NCBI GenBank assembly: GCA_002482925.1
Contig: DLGX01000090.1
Coordinates: 1-12,347, forward strand
Reading direction: 5' to 3'
Source: Candidatus Saccharibacteria bacterium UBA7683
GTDB lineage: Bacteria; Patescibacteriota; Saccharimonadia; Saccharimonadales; UBA7683
Length of the DNA stretch: 12,347 bases
Positions 1 through 6,255 of the stretch are shown here, one piece after another. Made by a program: the position numbers and the translations under genes. How positions within the stretch are numbered: the stretch's first letter is position 1; each line of letters starts with the position of its first letter. The notes beneath the pieces are model-generated. The model was not told where the DNA came from. It saw only the letters and a list, made by a program, of their open reading frames with translations, and made no database searches.

Positions 1-69
1 AATATATTGCAAGCATAAGCTAGATCATAATAACTTCTAGCCGTACAGTGAGTAAGGGCCAGTAGCTCC

Positions 70-78
70 TGCTATAAT
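70..78 (+). promoter_or_regulatory. Extended -10 promoter giving a leaderless transcript
   Basis: TGCTATAAT is an extended -10 element (TGn plus a perfect TATAAT at 73-78). Only six bases separate it from the ATG at 85, so transcription should start at or next to the start codon. No Shine-Dalgarno sequence could fit on such an mRNA. I see no convincing -35; the extended TG may compensate. Confidence 0.7.
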
Positions 79-84
79 AAGAGT

Positions 85-288
85 ATGGACAAAGAACAAC
101 TTATTCAAATAGCAAAGCTACTGCAAGAAGGCCGCACCTCGGATAATGTGGAACATTACAAATCTGAAACATACACAACGAACACGGGAACCATTGAAGT
201 ATATATAGCAAAACTTGTGGATGGTAGATCCTTTTCTTTTAATACGCGTGATGGTCATATTGAATTAGAAAGTTTAGAGGTAGCTTAA
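85..288 (+). CDS. Small hypothetical protein (67 aa)
   Basis: I do not recognise this 67-residue acidic protein. It has no signal peptide, no membrane segment and no cysteine. Residues 1-15 look like an amphipathic helix (DKEQLIQIAKLLQEG). The remainder alternates hydrophobic and polar residues (roughly 25-65), as in a small beta-rich fold. The start is well supported: a perfect extended -10 element ends six bases upstream, which implies a leaderless mRNA. A promoter for a separate small RNA begins about 20 bases after the stop, so the gene appears monocistronic. Its own terminator is not obvious; the one at 423-446 could serve it by read-through. Function unknown. Confidence 0.65.
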   Translation: MDKEQLIQIAKLLQEGRTSDNVEHYKSETYTTNTGTIEVYIAKLVDGRSFSFNTRDGHIELESLEVA

Positions 289-309
289 CAGAATTCATAT
301 CGCTTATGT

Positions 310-337
310 TTGACATACTGCCTATGCTTTGTAATAC
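310..337 (+). promoter_or_regulatory. Promoter for a small RNA (perfect -35)
   Basis: A perfect TTGACA lies at 310-315. TAATAC at 332-337, 16 bases downstream, is the best -10; it matches the consensus only partly. The predicted transcription start near 344 coincides with the first base of a 10-bp stem (344-353 with 386-395), which favours a non-coding product over an mRNA leader. Confidence 0.5.
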
Positions 338-393
338 TTATACGTGCAACACACATCGAAAGATGTCTGCAGCAAACACAGTCCATGTGTTGC

Positions 394-411
394 ACTTTTA
401 CCTTCTAGCCA
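394..411 (+). repeat. 18-bp direct repeat, copy 1
   Basis: ACTTTTACCTTCTAGCCA is identical to 524-541, with starts exactly 130 bp apart. This copy overlaps the end of the small-RNA hairpin and the linker before its terminator. The core CTTCTAGCC also occurs at 34-42. Confidence 0.85.
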
Positions 412-422
412 AAGAAACAACT

Positions 423-446
423 AAACCAGGTTATCCTGGTTTTTTT
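423..446 (+). terminator. Rho-independent terminator
   Basis: AAACCAGG (423-430), loop TTAT and CCTGGTTT (435-442) form a perfect 8-bp stem that runs into seven T residues (440-446). It ends the small RNA and possibly read-through from the gene at 85-288. Confidence 0.85.
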
Positions 447-452
447 GGACAT

Positions 453-484
453 AAAAAAGAAGCTCCATACCATGGGAGCTTCTT
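453..484 (-). terminator. Minus-strand intrinsic terminator
   Basis: AAGAAGCTCC (457-466) and GGAGCTTCTT (475-484) form a perfect 10-bp stem. On the minus strand it is followed by six U residues (453-458). It is the first strong stop for minus-strand transcription from the gene at 732-1211, and it sits back to back with the plus-strand terminator at 423-446. Confidence 0.75.
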
Positions 485-523
485 AGTCGAGTTTTTAGTC
501 TTAAAACACCATTACTTAAATTA

Positions 524-541
524 ACTTTTACCTTCTAGCCA
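524..541 (+). repeat. 18-bp direct repeat, copy 2
   Basis: This is an exact copy of 394-411. Here it is not preceded by the hairpin or followed by a nearby terminator, so it is either a remnant of a duplicated small RNA or a shared functional segment. Confidence 0.85.
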
Positions 542-731
542 TAGAGGGTGGTGTCCAATTGCAATTTATAAAAACTCTGGATACTCACATATGATTGTAT
601 CTTATTTCTATTATAATTCTCATGCTTACTGCAAGTCAAGCCTAATAACAGAAATTGGCCTATAAGGCTTATGATGTGTTATAAATATGTACACATTCAA
701 ATCTGTAAACAGACATTTACGACAAGTAGAC
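542..731. other. AT-rich intergenic stretch without a supported gene
   Basis: No open frame of useful length is present. A TATAAT at 612-617 lacks a well-placed -35, and the ATG just after it opens only seven codons. Short inverted repeats occur (for example AAGCCT near 638 with AGGCTT near 664), but without a U-tract. The stretch is most simply the 3' region of the minus-strand gene at 732-1211, running toward the terminator at 453-484. Confidence 0.5.
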
Positions 732-1211
732 TCATTGGAGGTACTTTTGAACTAAGTGCCATATAACACGAGTTACTCCACCCAGCACAGCACCATAAAC
801 GCCAACCAATACAACTATTAACCACCCGTGCTCTTTGTACCAAGCTTTCCAGAGACCCAATGGTAAGTACGGAATTCCGTCTATTAAATTGCGACCTTTT
901 ACGTGATCGACTCGTAATACTTTACGGCCATGTTTATTAGTCTCCTGTTCAAGATATTTATTTCTAATAGAAGATCCGATGATTGTCATGGCTTGTGACA
1001 TACCAACTTTTTTAAATGCCACGTTCATTTCTCCAAAAGCAGCAGAAGCATACGGTACCTCTACCAAAGAAAAGTCATCGACTACTTCATTATTACCAGC
1101 AAATATTTCGACTAATGCCTTATCTGCGAGTATTTGATTCTCTTTATCTACGAATTTAACTAGTCTGTACATGCGGTATATGTGTATCATGCCTTGTATT
1201 ATACCAATCAT
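732..1211 (-). CDS. Tail-anchored membrane protein of unknown function
   Basis: I do not recognise this 159-residue protein. Residues 1-125 are soluble and mixed in character, with no N-terminal signal. One hydrophobic segment at about 129-151 (WLIVVLVGVYGAVLGGVTRV) is followed by only a few residues, so the topology should be a cytoplasmic domain held by a C-terminal anchor. The start is supported by AGGA six bases upstream (minus strand, 1218-1221). The upstream region toward the divergent gene at 1299 holds an A8G7 homopolymer tract at 1232-1246. The frame stays open a short way upstream of the ATG but offers no better start. The gene stops with TGA, so TGA is not reassigned here. Confidence 0.65.
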   Translation of the reverse strand: MIGIIQGMIHIYRMYRLVKFVDKENQILADKALVEIFAGNNEVVDDFSLVEVPYASAAFGEMNVAFKKVGMSQAMTIIGSSIRNKYLEQETNKHGRKVLRVDHVKGRNLIDGIPYLPLGLWKAWYKEHGWLIVVLVGVYGAVLGGVTRVIWHLVQKYLQ

Positions 1212-1231
1212 AGGGTTTCCTAGTTGTAGAG

Positions 1232-1246
1232 AAAAAAAAGGGGGGG
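1232..1246. repeat. A8G7 homopolymer tract between divergent genes
   Basis: Eight A residues (1232-1239) are followed directly by seven G residues (1240-1246). The tract lies in the 5' region of the minus-strand gene at 732-1211, about 20 bases upstream of its start. Such tracts are prone to slippage; here a length change would alter the leader or promoter spacing, not the protein. Confidence 0.7.
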
Positions 1247-1282
1247 TAAACTCCTAGAAATTAAAGGGCCGGAAGCTTGGTT

Positions 1283-1291
1283 TGATATACT
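1283..1291 (+). promoter_or_regulatory. Extended -10 promoter, leaderless
   Basis: TGATATACT is an extended -10 (TATACT at 1286-1291) that ends seven bases before the ATG at 1299. The same nine bases recur before the gene at 11146. No Shine-Dalgarno sequence is present, which fits leaderless translation. Confidence 0.65.
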
Positions 1292-1298
1292 TGAACCA

Positions 1299-1967
1299 AT
1301 GAAGACTTTACTCATTGCGCACCGAGGTAACACAAATGATTTCAATGAAAATACTATCGATGCGTTTGAATCAGCATTTGCAAAAGGGGCCGACGGCATA
1401 GAACTTGACGTTCAGATGCATAAAGGAAAACTCATAGCTGTTCACGACTATTTGTTCGACCAGAACCAAGAATACCCAGAACTTGAAACAATTATGAAAC
1501 TTTTTAGTGATAAAGGAAGAATAGAAATAGAAGTTAAATCACTCGACCTCGATTTTTTACCAAGTCTTACATCAGTCCTCAGTCGTTATTCCGACGCTGA
1601 TATAGAAATTACCACCAGCGTTATCGGCATAGCTAGCCCTATACGCAGTGCCTTCCCCCGCCACCTAACCGGAATCATTTTTCCTAACAAGGATTTTGAA
1701 GAATGGATGACTCAAGATTTTATTTGTACCAAGATTATTAAGACAATGAAGCTTTTAAAAAGTGATGTTGCGCACATTCAGTATCAGCTTATTGAGAAAA
1801 ATTCAGAACTTGTTCATAGATGTCATGAAGCAGGAATTAAGGTTCATAGCCATATACACAAAACTAATATTGATACAGAAACTAGTCTTTACAAAAAATT
1901 CAACGAACTAGGTATAGATCAATGCACGCTTGATGACGTTGAACTAATTAGCGCCGTTCAACGATAG
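1299..1967 (+). CDS. Glycerophosphodiester phosphodiesterase (GDPD family)
   Basis: Enzymes of this family hydrolyse deacylated phospholipids (glycerophosphodiesters) to glycerol-3-phosphate and an alcohol, using a divalent metal in a TIM barrel. The signature residues are present and in order: HRG at 8-10, ENT at 17-19, GIELDV at 33-38 (metal ligands Glu35 and Asp37), AVHD at 47-50 with the second catalytic His49, and IEIEVK at 75-80. At 222 residues it is slightly short but otherwise complete. There is no signal peptide, so it should act in the cytoplasm, like UgpQ-type enzymes and unlike periplasmic GlpQ. It is transcribed from its own leaderless promoter and converges with the GNAT gene, the stops being only 4 bases apart. 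In an organism with little lipid biosynthesis it may recycle scavenged phospholipid head groups; that role is inference. Confidence 0.9.
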   Translation: MKTLLIAHRGNTNDFNENTIDAFESAFAKGADGIELDVQMHKGKLIAVHDYLFDQNQEYPELETIMKLFSDKGRIEIEVKSLDLDFLPSLTSVLSRYSDADIEITTSVIGIASPIRSAFPRHLTGIIFPNKDFEEWMTQDFICTKIIKTMKLLKSDVAHIQYQLIEKNSELVHRCHEAGIKVHSHIHKTNIDTETSLYKKFNELGIDQCTLDDVELISAVQR

Positions 1968-1971
1968 AAGC

Positions 1972-2451
1972 TTATTCTGGCTTTAAAAGATTAGTAATAC
2001 AAGGTGATTTGAACGGCCATTCTTTAAGCCACTCTTCGGTAAATCGATATAGTTTATCGTAAACACCTGCTTGATAAGCGCTTTCGGTAGTCCAAAGATT
2101 AACTGAAACATCTATATCTTCAGGTTCATACTGCGAAGCTCCGTTATTAGGATGTTTCGGTGGGTAAAAATACACACAGCCCAGCATTTCTTGTTCGTCT
2201 GGCGACATAACCTGGTAGGCAAATGAGGTACCAAGTTCAAATTCACGCTGGTGCCAACTTATATCTATCCGATCTTCTTCAAGCGTTTCAGAACCATCTG
2301 GCCACGTGCCTCCACGTTGTTTTTTAATTGCATCAACATTGCTGATAAAGGTTTTGTAATCACGCTCTACATCACCTGCTTCAAGCTTGCGAATCGTAAA
2401 ATTAGTCGTTTCAATTAATTCTTTTGGTTGATAGCCTTTTAAATCGAATAT
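1972..2451 (-). CDS. GNAT-family N-acetyltransferase with non-canonical ATA start
   Basis: The reading frame is open from about 2490 to the TAA at 1972-1974, but contains no ATG, GTG or TTG until an internal ATG at 2206-2208, which would give only 78 residues. The upstream part is clearly protein-like (ETTNFTIRKLEAGDVERDY, then GGTWPDGSETLEEDRIDIS) and matches the N-terminal half of GNAT acetyltransferases. The C-terminal half has LGCVYFYPP and VSVNLW strands and an EWLKEWPF ending typical of one GNAT subgroup. The best start is ATA at 2449-2451. It overlaps the preceding TAA stop as TAATA, exactly where a coupled TAATG would be expected, with AAGG seven bases upstream. That gives 159 residues, normal for the family. 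The gene is either translated from AUA or has lost its start by one G-to-A change. It is last in the aspS operon. Substrate unknown. Confidence 0.72.
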   Translation of the reverse strand: MFDLKGYQPKELIETTNFTIRKLEAGDVERDYKTFISNVDAIKKQRGGTWPDGSETLEEDRIDISWHQREFELGTSFAYQVMSPDEQEMLGCVYFYPPKHPNNGASQYEPEDIDVSVNLWTTESAYQAGVYDKLYRFTEEWLKEWPFKSPCITNLLKPE

Positions 2452-3386
2452 TAGTTTACCTTGTTTATTGGGCTTCCGTTCAAAGCGGCTTCAAGGTTGC
2501 TGATAAAGGTTTCTTGTTTAGCCTTACGAACACCGTCAGTCGTAATTCCAAGAGGCGCAACCATTGTTACATTCGGCAAAGTTTTCATTTTGGAAACTTG
2601 AGCTTCAGTGAGTTCGTCAACATGATCAGTTACATAAGTAATGTCACCTTTTTCTAAACGTGCCAGCAAAGCATCCATGTCGACGATTTCTGGTGGAACT
2701 GATTGTATAAGGACGGTTCCAGGTTTAAGCTGAGTGATTCTTTCTGCATTGATGAGATTCTTAGTTTCTTCTGTTTCCGCAACATTTAGTGATATGAAGT
2801 CTGATTCGCTCAAAAGCGTATCAAGATCTTTATACGCAAACGGGACATCCTTTTGTTGGCGTGACCAATAGCTCACCTTGGCATCAAGGCCTGCTGCCAG
2901 CTCTGCCACACGATTACCGATATGGCCAAGGCCAACCACACCAAAATTACTGTTTTTAATCTCACGACTATTAACACCTGCGAATGAATAATCTCCGATC
3001 TCAACTTTACCTATCGCTTCTTGTAAGTTAAAGATTCTGAAGAGCAGTAGTGCAATACTGAGTTCCGCCACGCCTTCGGTGCCGTAACTAGCGAGGTTGC
3101 ACACTGGAATATTACGGGCAGTGGCCGCTTCAAGATCTACTGTTCCATAAGCTGTTGCTAAAATGTTGATGAGCTTTAGATTAGGTGCAGCTTCCAACAA
3201 ATCTTTGTCGACCGGGACCTGAAAGCCAATCATCAAACAATCGCAGTCTTTGAGTTCATCGATAAGTTTAGGGTCATCGCGACTTAACGAAACCCTGCTT
3301 TCTACTAAATCATCTATTTGATTCCAGTACTTCTCTTCAAAATGTGTTTCAGCAATATTGATTAGAACAGCTTTTTTAAACTTCAT
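2451..3386 (-). CDS. D-isomer 2-hydroxyacid dehydrogenase-like protein, degenerate active site
   Basis: This 311-residue protein has the full two-domain layout of the family. A split catalytic domain (about 1-100 and 282-311) surrounds a Rossmann domain with GLGHIG at 152-157. YWSR at 173-176 replaces the usual acidic residue after the second strand, suggesting NADP(H). The catalytic residues are not conserved. The INTARGG-type motif reads IQSVPPE, putting Pro231 where the substrate-binding Arg belongs, and the PH of the catalytic His reads PL (Leu279). It may therefore bind a dinucleotide without classical hydride transfer, or use other residues. The start is supported by AAGGAG six bases upstream (minus strand, 3393-3398). 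It is third in the aspS operon, 26 bases after a related gene. Both end in VN and share an IPxCN segment, which fits an old tandem duplication. Confidence 0.82.
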   Translation of the reverse strand: MKFKKAVLINIAETHFEEKYWNQIDDLVESRVSLSRDDPKLIDELKDCDCLMIGFQVPVDKDLLEAAPNLKLINILATAYGTVDLEAATARNIPVCNLASYGTEGVAELSIALLLFRIFNLQEAIGKVEIGDYSFAGVNSREIKNSNFGVVGLGHIGNRVAELAAGLDAKVSYWSRQQKDVPFAYKDLDTLLSESDFISLNVAETEETKNLINAERITQLKPGTVLIQSVPPEIVDMDALLARLEKGDITYVTDHVDELTEAQVSKMKTLPNVTMVAPLGITTDGVRKAKQETFISNLEAALNGSPINKVN

Positions 3387-3412
3387 AACGAACTCCTTTT
3401 AGGCAACTACTT

Positions 3413-4351
3413 CTAGTTTACTCTATTTGGAAATTTTTCCTGTACGGCATCAACCATATTGTCAGTCCACTTAACCATTACATTGTGCATAGAACCGTCT
3501 GTAACCCACGCATAGGCTGGCGCTGCCCAAACATTACCTTCATAGTTTTCAAAAGTTGAGGGTTTGGCTTCAAACGCATAACCAAATAACTTGCCGATCT
3601 TAACCATTTCAAGAATTTTTGGTTTATTGTCGTCAAGCTCAATAATATCTACAATTATTGCGGAGGATTTAACGGTTTCCAGTCTTGCGTCATTTATAAG
3701 TGCATTGGCTTCTTCGCTCTTCGCAAAAGTAGGGAAGATAACATCTGAAGTTTGGAATAGCTCGTCTAATTCAACCTTTTTATATTTATCGTTTGCTGAT
3801 GAACGCGACCAATAAACAACATTCATCCCCAGTCCAGCACATCTCTGCGCAATCGCCATACCATTATTGCCCAAACCAATAATACCTGCTGTTTTGCCAT
3901 GAAGTTCTACACCACGATACTTCATAAAATCTTTGTCAAAATCTAGCGGAAATCCATCTTTAATAATTCGAGGCACCTGCCTAGCAACATTCAACATCAT
4001 GGTCGTTGCCCATTCGGCAACAGCCTGAGTTGAAAAATTACGAATATTACAGATAGGGATATCGTTTTGTTCAGCATAAGACATGTCTATCCAAGAAAAT
4101 GATGTCGCTGCACCAAAAATCGCTTTTAAGTTAGGTATATTCTTGTAGTCTTCTGATGATAATTTCCAGCTAACATAGTCAGGGTTAATGCATAAGATTC
4201 GATCTTCGGTTCCTTCAAACAATTCTACGCATTCGCTTAGGGGCTTAATCTCCTTGATAACCATAACCTCTAGGCCATTACTACTTAGCTTTTTCTCTAA
4301 ATCGTCTGTTACTAAGTCGTCCCATAGTGGGTCAAAAATAAACGCTTTCAT
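3413..4351 (-). CDS. 2-hydroxyacid dehydrogenase-like protein with replaced catalytic residues
   Basis: This 312-residue relative of the D-2-hydroxyacid dehydrogenases has a Rossmann motif GLGNNG at 159-164, then VVYWSR (178-183), which suggests NADP(H) preference. Aligned by eye with canonical members, all three catalytic positions differ: Glu238 stands where Arg is expected (AIIVDIIELD), Lys263 replaces the catalytic Glu (AFEAKP), and Ala279 replaces the His of the PH motif (WAAPAY). Classical reduction of 2-oxoacids looks unlikely; a binding, regulatory or different catalytic role is possible. The ATG begins three bases after the aspS stop with only a weak GGGG upstream, so translation is probably coupled to aspS. 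It is a paralogue of the next gene, with low overall similarity. Confidence 0.8.
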   Translation of the reverse strand: MKAFIFDPLWDDLVTDDLEKKLSSNGLEVMVIKEIKPLSECVELFEGTEDRILCINPDYVSWKLSSEDYKNIPNLKAIFGAATSFSWIDMSYAEQNDIPICNIRNFSTQAVAEWATTMMLNVARQVPRIIKDGFPLDFDKDFMKYRGVELHGKTAGIIGLGNNGMAIAQRCAGLGMNVVYWSRSSANDKYKKVELDELFQTSDVIFPTFAKSEEANALINDARLETVKSSAIIVDIIELDDNKPKILEMVKIGKLFGYAFEAKPSTFENYEGNVWAAPAYAWVTDGSMHNVMVKWTDNMVDAVQEKFPNRVN

Positions 4352-4354
4352 TTT

Positions 4355-6100
4355 CTATAGCCCCAGCTCTTTAAGTTGTGTCTTATCTACACTAGATGGC
4401 GAGTTCATCATGACGTCTACGCCTGAGCCGTTCTTTGGGAAGGCTACGATTTCGCGAATGTTTTCTTCGTTCATTAGAACCATGAAGATACGGTCGATTC
4501 CGAATGCGCAACCAGCATGTGGTGGTGCACCAAATTTAAAGGCGTTTAACATAGCGCCGAACTTTTCTTCTACGTAAGCTTCGTCGTAGCCAAGTGTTCC
4601 AAAGGCTTTATACATAATTTCTGGGTTGTGGTTTCGTACCGCACCTGAACAAACTTCGTAGCCGTTCATAACCATGTCGTATTGGTCGGCAACAATACCA
4701 AGCTTGTCTTCTGCTTCAAGTGATTCTACCCCGCCTTTTGGCATTGAAAATGGGTTATGACCAAAGTCTAGTTTCTTGGCCTTTTCATCCCATTCGTAAA
4801 ATGGAAAATCTACAACCCAGGCAAGCGCTACAATGTTAGGATCCTTCAGTTCAAAATGATCGGCGAATTCGTTTCTGAGACGTCCAAGTACTTTGTTTAC
4901 GACTTCGCGTTTATCAGCACCAAAGAATACTGCGTCACCGTTCTTGGCGCCAGTTTTTTCTTTAATTGCGGTGAGTTCTGCAGGTGAGAGGAACTTAGCA
5001 ATCGGTGATTTAACTTCACCATCTTCATATGTTAGGTATGCCAGTCCACCTGCACCTTCTTGTTTTGCAATTTCTGTGAATTTATCTATTTGTGAACGGC
5101 TCAGACTAGCAGCTTTTTCTACGCGGATAGCTTTTACAGCGCCACCGCTTGCCAATGTGTTTTTAAATACTCCGAATTCGGTGTTTTTAAGTTCTTCAGA
5201 AAGATCAATAAGCTCCATACCAAAACGAAGATCTGGTTTATCTGAACCATAGGTTTCCATGGCTTCTTGATAGGTAATTCTTGGTACTTCTTCGGCTAAC
5301 AGTTTTTTGCCGCTAAAATCAGTTACGAGGTTTTTAATAAGTGGTTCCATTAACGTTCGAACTTCTTCACCATCTTCTACAAACGACATTTCAACATCTA
5401 GTTGGTAAAAGTCGCCGTAAAGTCTATCTGCTCGAGGATCTTCATCTCTAAAACAAGTTGCAAGTTGATAGTAGCGTGGAACGCCTCCAACCATTAAGAG
5501 TTGTTTGAATTGTTGCGGTGCTTGCGGAAGCGCATAGAACTTGCCTTCGTGGACCCGTGAAGGCACTAGAAAATCACGTGCGCCTTCTGGGCTCGAGTTT
5601 GCAAGTATTGGAGTAGCAATTTCAGTGAAATCTTCTGATTCCATATAGTCACGCATATATTTGTAGTATGCGGCGCGTTTTTTAAGCATGGCCTGCATTT
5701 TAGGTCGACGCAGATCTAAATATCTGTATTTTAAGCGTGTATCTTCATTTGCAATTTGATCGCTATGAACCTGAATTGGAAGTGGTTCTGAACGGTTAAG
5801 AATTAACAGTTCAGCAACTACTACTTCTACATTTCCGCTTTCGATATTGTCATTTTTAAGTCCATCTGCACGTTCTTTTACGGTTCCTGTTGCTGAAATA
5901 ACAAATTCATCTCTGAGTTGTTCAGCAATTTTAAATGCTTCGTTTTGTTCTGGCTGAATAACCAATTGTGTAACACCATTATGGTCGCGCACGTCTATAA
6001 AAATTAAACCACCGTGGTCGCGACGAGAATGAACCCATCCTTTTACGGTTACTTCTTTGCCTACCTGGGCTGACACTTCACTACTGAGTGTTCGTTTCAT
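4355..6100 (-). CDS. aspS: Aspartate--tRNA ligase (bacterial-type AspRS)
   Basis: AspRS charges tRNA with aspartate in the cytoplasm. The 581-residue protein is full length and shows the bacterial order: an N-terminal OB-fold anticodon domain (about 15-105, with GWVHSRRDHGG), the class II motif 1 region (about 121-166), motif 2 (CFRDEDPRADRLYGDFYQLD, 216-235), the bacterial GAD insertion (about 285-420), motif 3 (GCAFGIDRIFMVL, 530-542) and the conserved C-terminal AFPK and ELGL elements. His29 in RRDHGG corresponds to the histidine reported for non-discriminating enzymes such as that of Pseudomonas; discriminating E. coli AspRS has Leu there. This enzyme may therefore also make Asp-tRNA(Asn) for GatCAB amidation. 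AAAAGGA at 6108-6114 (minus) supports the start. It heads a four-gene operon and has a long folded leader. Confidence 0.97.
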   Translation of the reverse strand: MKRTLSSEVSAQVGKEVTVKGWVHSRRDHGGLIFIDVRDHNGVTQLVIQPEQNEAFKIAEQLRDEFVISATGTVKERADGLKNDNIESGNVEVVVAELLILNRSEPLPIQVHSDQIANEDTRLKYRYLDLRRPKMQAMLKKRAAYYKYMRDYMESEDFTEIATPILANSSPEGARDFLVPSRVHEGKFYALPQAPQQFKQLLMVGGVPRYYQLATCFRDEDPRADRLYGDFYQLDVEMSFVEDGEEVRTLMEPLIKNLVTDFSGKKLLAEEVPRITYQEAMETYGSDKPDLRFGMELIDLSEELKNTEFGVFKNTLASGGAVKAIRVEKAASLSRSQIDKFTEIAKQEGAGGLAYLTYEDGEVKSPIAKFLSPAELTAIKEKTGAKNGDAVFFGADKREVVNKVLGRLRNEFADHFELKDPNIVALAWVVDFPFYEWDEKAKKLDFGHNPFSMPKGGVESLEAEDKLGIVADQYDMVMNGYEVCSGAVRNHNPEIMYKAFGTLGYDEAYVEEKFGAMLNAFKFGAPPHAGCAFGIDRIFMVLMNEENIREIVAFPKNGSGVDVMMNSPSSVDKTQLKELGL

Positions 6101-6220
6101 CTGTAAATCCTTTTAAGTTATCTGGTGAATACTCATTTTGTAGGACGAAGTGCGAATAAACCTGAGCAGTTTATGCGCTCGTCCGAGAATTCATATTGTT
6201 TTTTACCAGATGTATCATCA
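6101..6220 (-). promoter_or_regulatory. Structured 5' leader of aspS
   Basis: The predicted transcription start near 6220 leaves about 120 untranslated bases, long for this window. Three nested helices close the leader. The outer one is 6120-6126 with 6205-6211 (perfect 7 bp), the middle one 6127-6134 with 6185-6192 (7 of 8), and the inner arm pairs 6143-6148 with 6179-6184, 6152-6154 with 6176-6178 and 6156-6161 with 6169-6174, around a 7-base loop. No U-tract follows on the minus strand, so it is not an intrinsic terminator. I find no T-box AGGGTGG-type sequence. It could control aspS translation, for example by AspRS or tRNA binding, but that is inference. Confidence 0.5.
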
Positions 6221-6226
6221 GAGGTA

Positions 6227-6255
6227 ATTATACCAGCTTAACTATTCTTTGACTA
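6227..6255 (-). promoter_or_regulatory. Promoter of the aspS operon
   Basis: On the minus strand TGGTATAAT is an extended -10 with a perfect TATAAT (complement of 6227-6232). TAGTCA (complement of 6250-6255) is a weak -35 with 17-bp spacing. The -35 lies inside the 3' end of the gene at 6242-7171, so read-through from that gene into aspS is also possible. Confidence 0.72.

Larger units (their letters stand above)
344..446 (+). ncRNA. Candidate small non-coding RNA (about 103 nt)
   Basis: The order is promoter, hairpin, single-stranded segment, intrinsic terminator, with no credible reading frame. GTGCAACACA (344-353) pairs perfectly with TGTGTTGCAC (386-395). Inside, CATC (354-357) pairs with GATG (362-365) across a GAAA tetraloop. 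After the hairpin comes a pyrimidine-rich, apparently unpaired stretch at 394-411, then the terminator at 423-446. The unpaired stretch contains ACCUUCU, which is complementary to purine-rich Shine-Dalgarno sequences such as AGAAGG, and it recurs as an exact 18-bp copy at 524-541. A plausible but unproven role is antisense control of mRNAs. I cannot match it to a known RNA family. Confidence 0.5.

Noticed and set aside
306..524. Open frame of 72 codons on the plus strand
   Set aside because: It runs through the small-RNA hairpin and both terminators, lacks a ribosome binding site, and has an unlikely composition.
394..541. CRISPR array from the repeated 18-mer
   Set aside because: Only two exact copies exist, 130 bp apart, with terminators between them and no spacer-sized periodicity.
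2424..2657. Plus-strand open frame opposite the dehydrogenase
   Set aside because: It is antisense to a well-supported coding region and has no promoter or ribosome binding site.
4188..4577. Plus-strand open frame opposite the aspS/dehydrogenase junction, and similar frames at 3591-3815 and 4893-5252
   Set aside because: All are antisense to clearly coding genes and have low-complexity, Ser-rich translations typical of shadow frames.
6101..6220. T-box riboswitch upstream of aspS
   Set aside because: No AGGGTGG-type T-box sequence and no terminator/antiterminator pair are visible.
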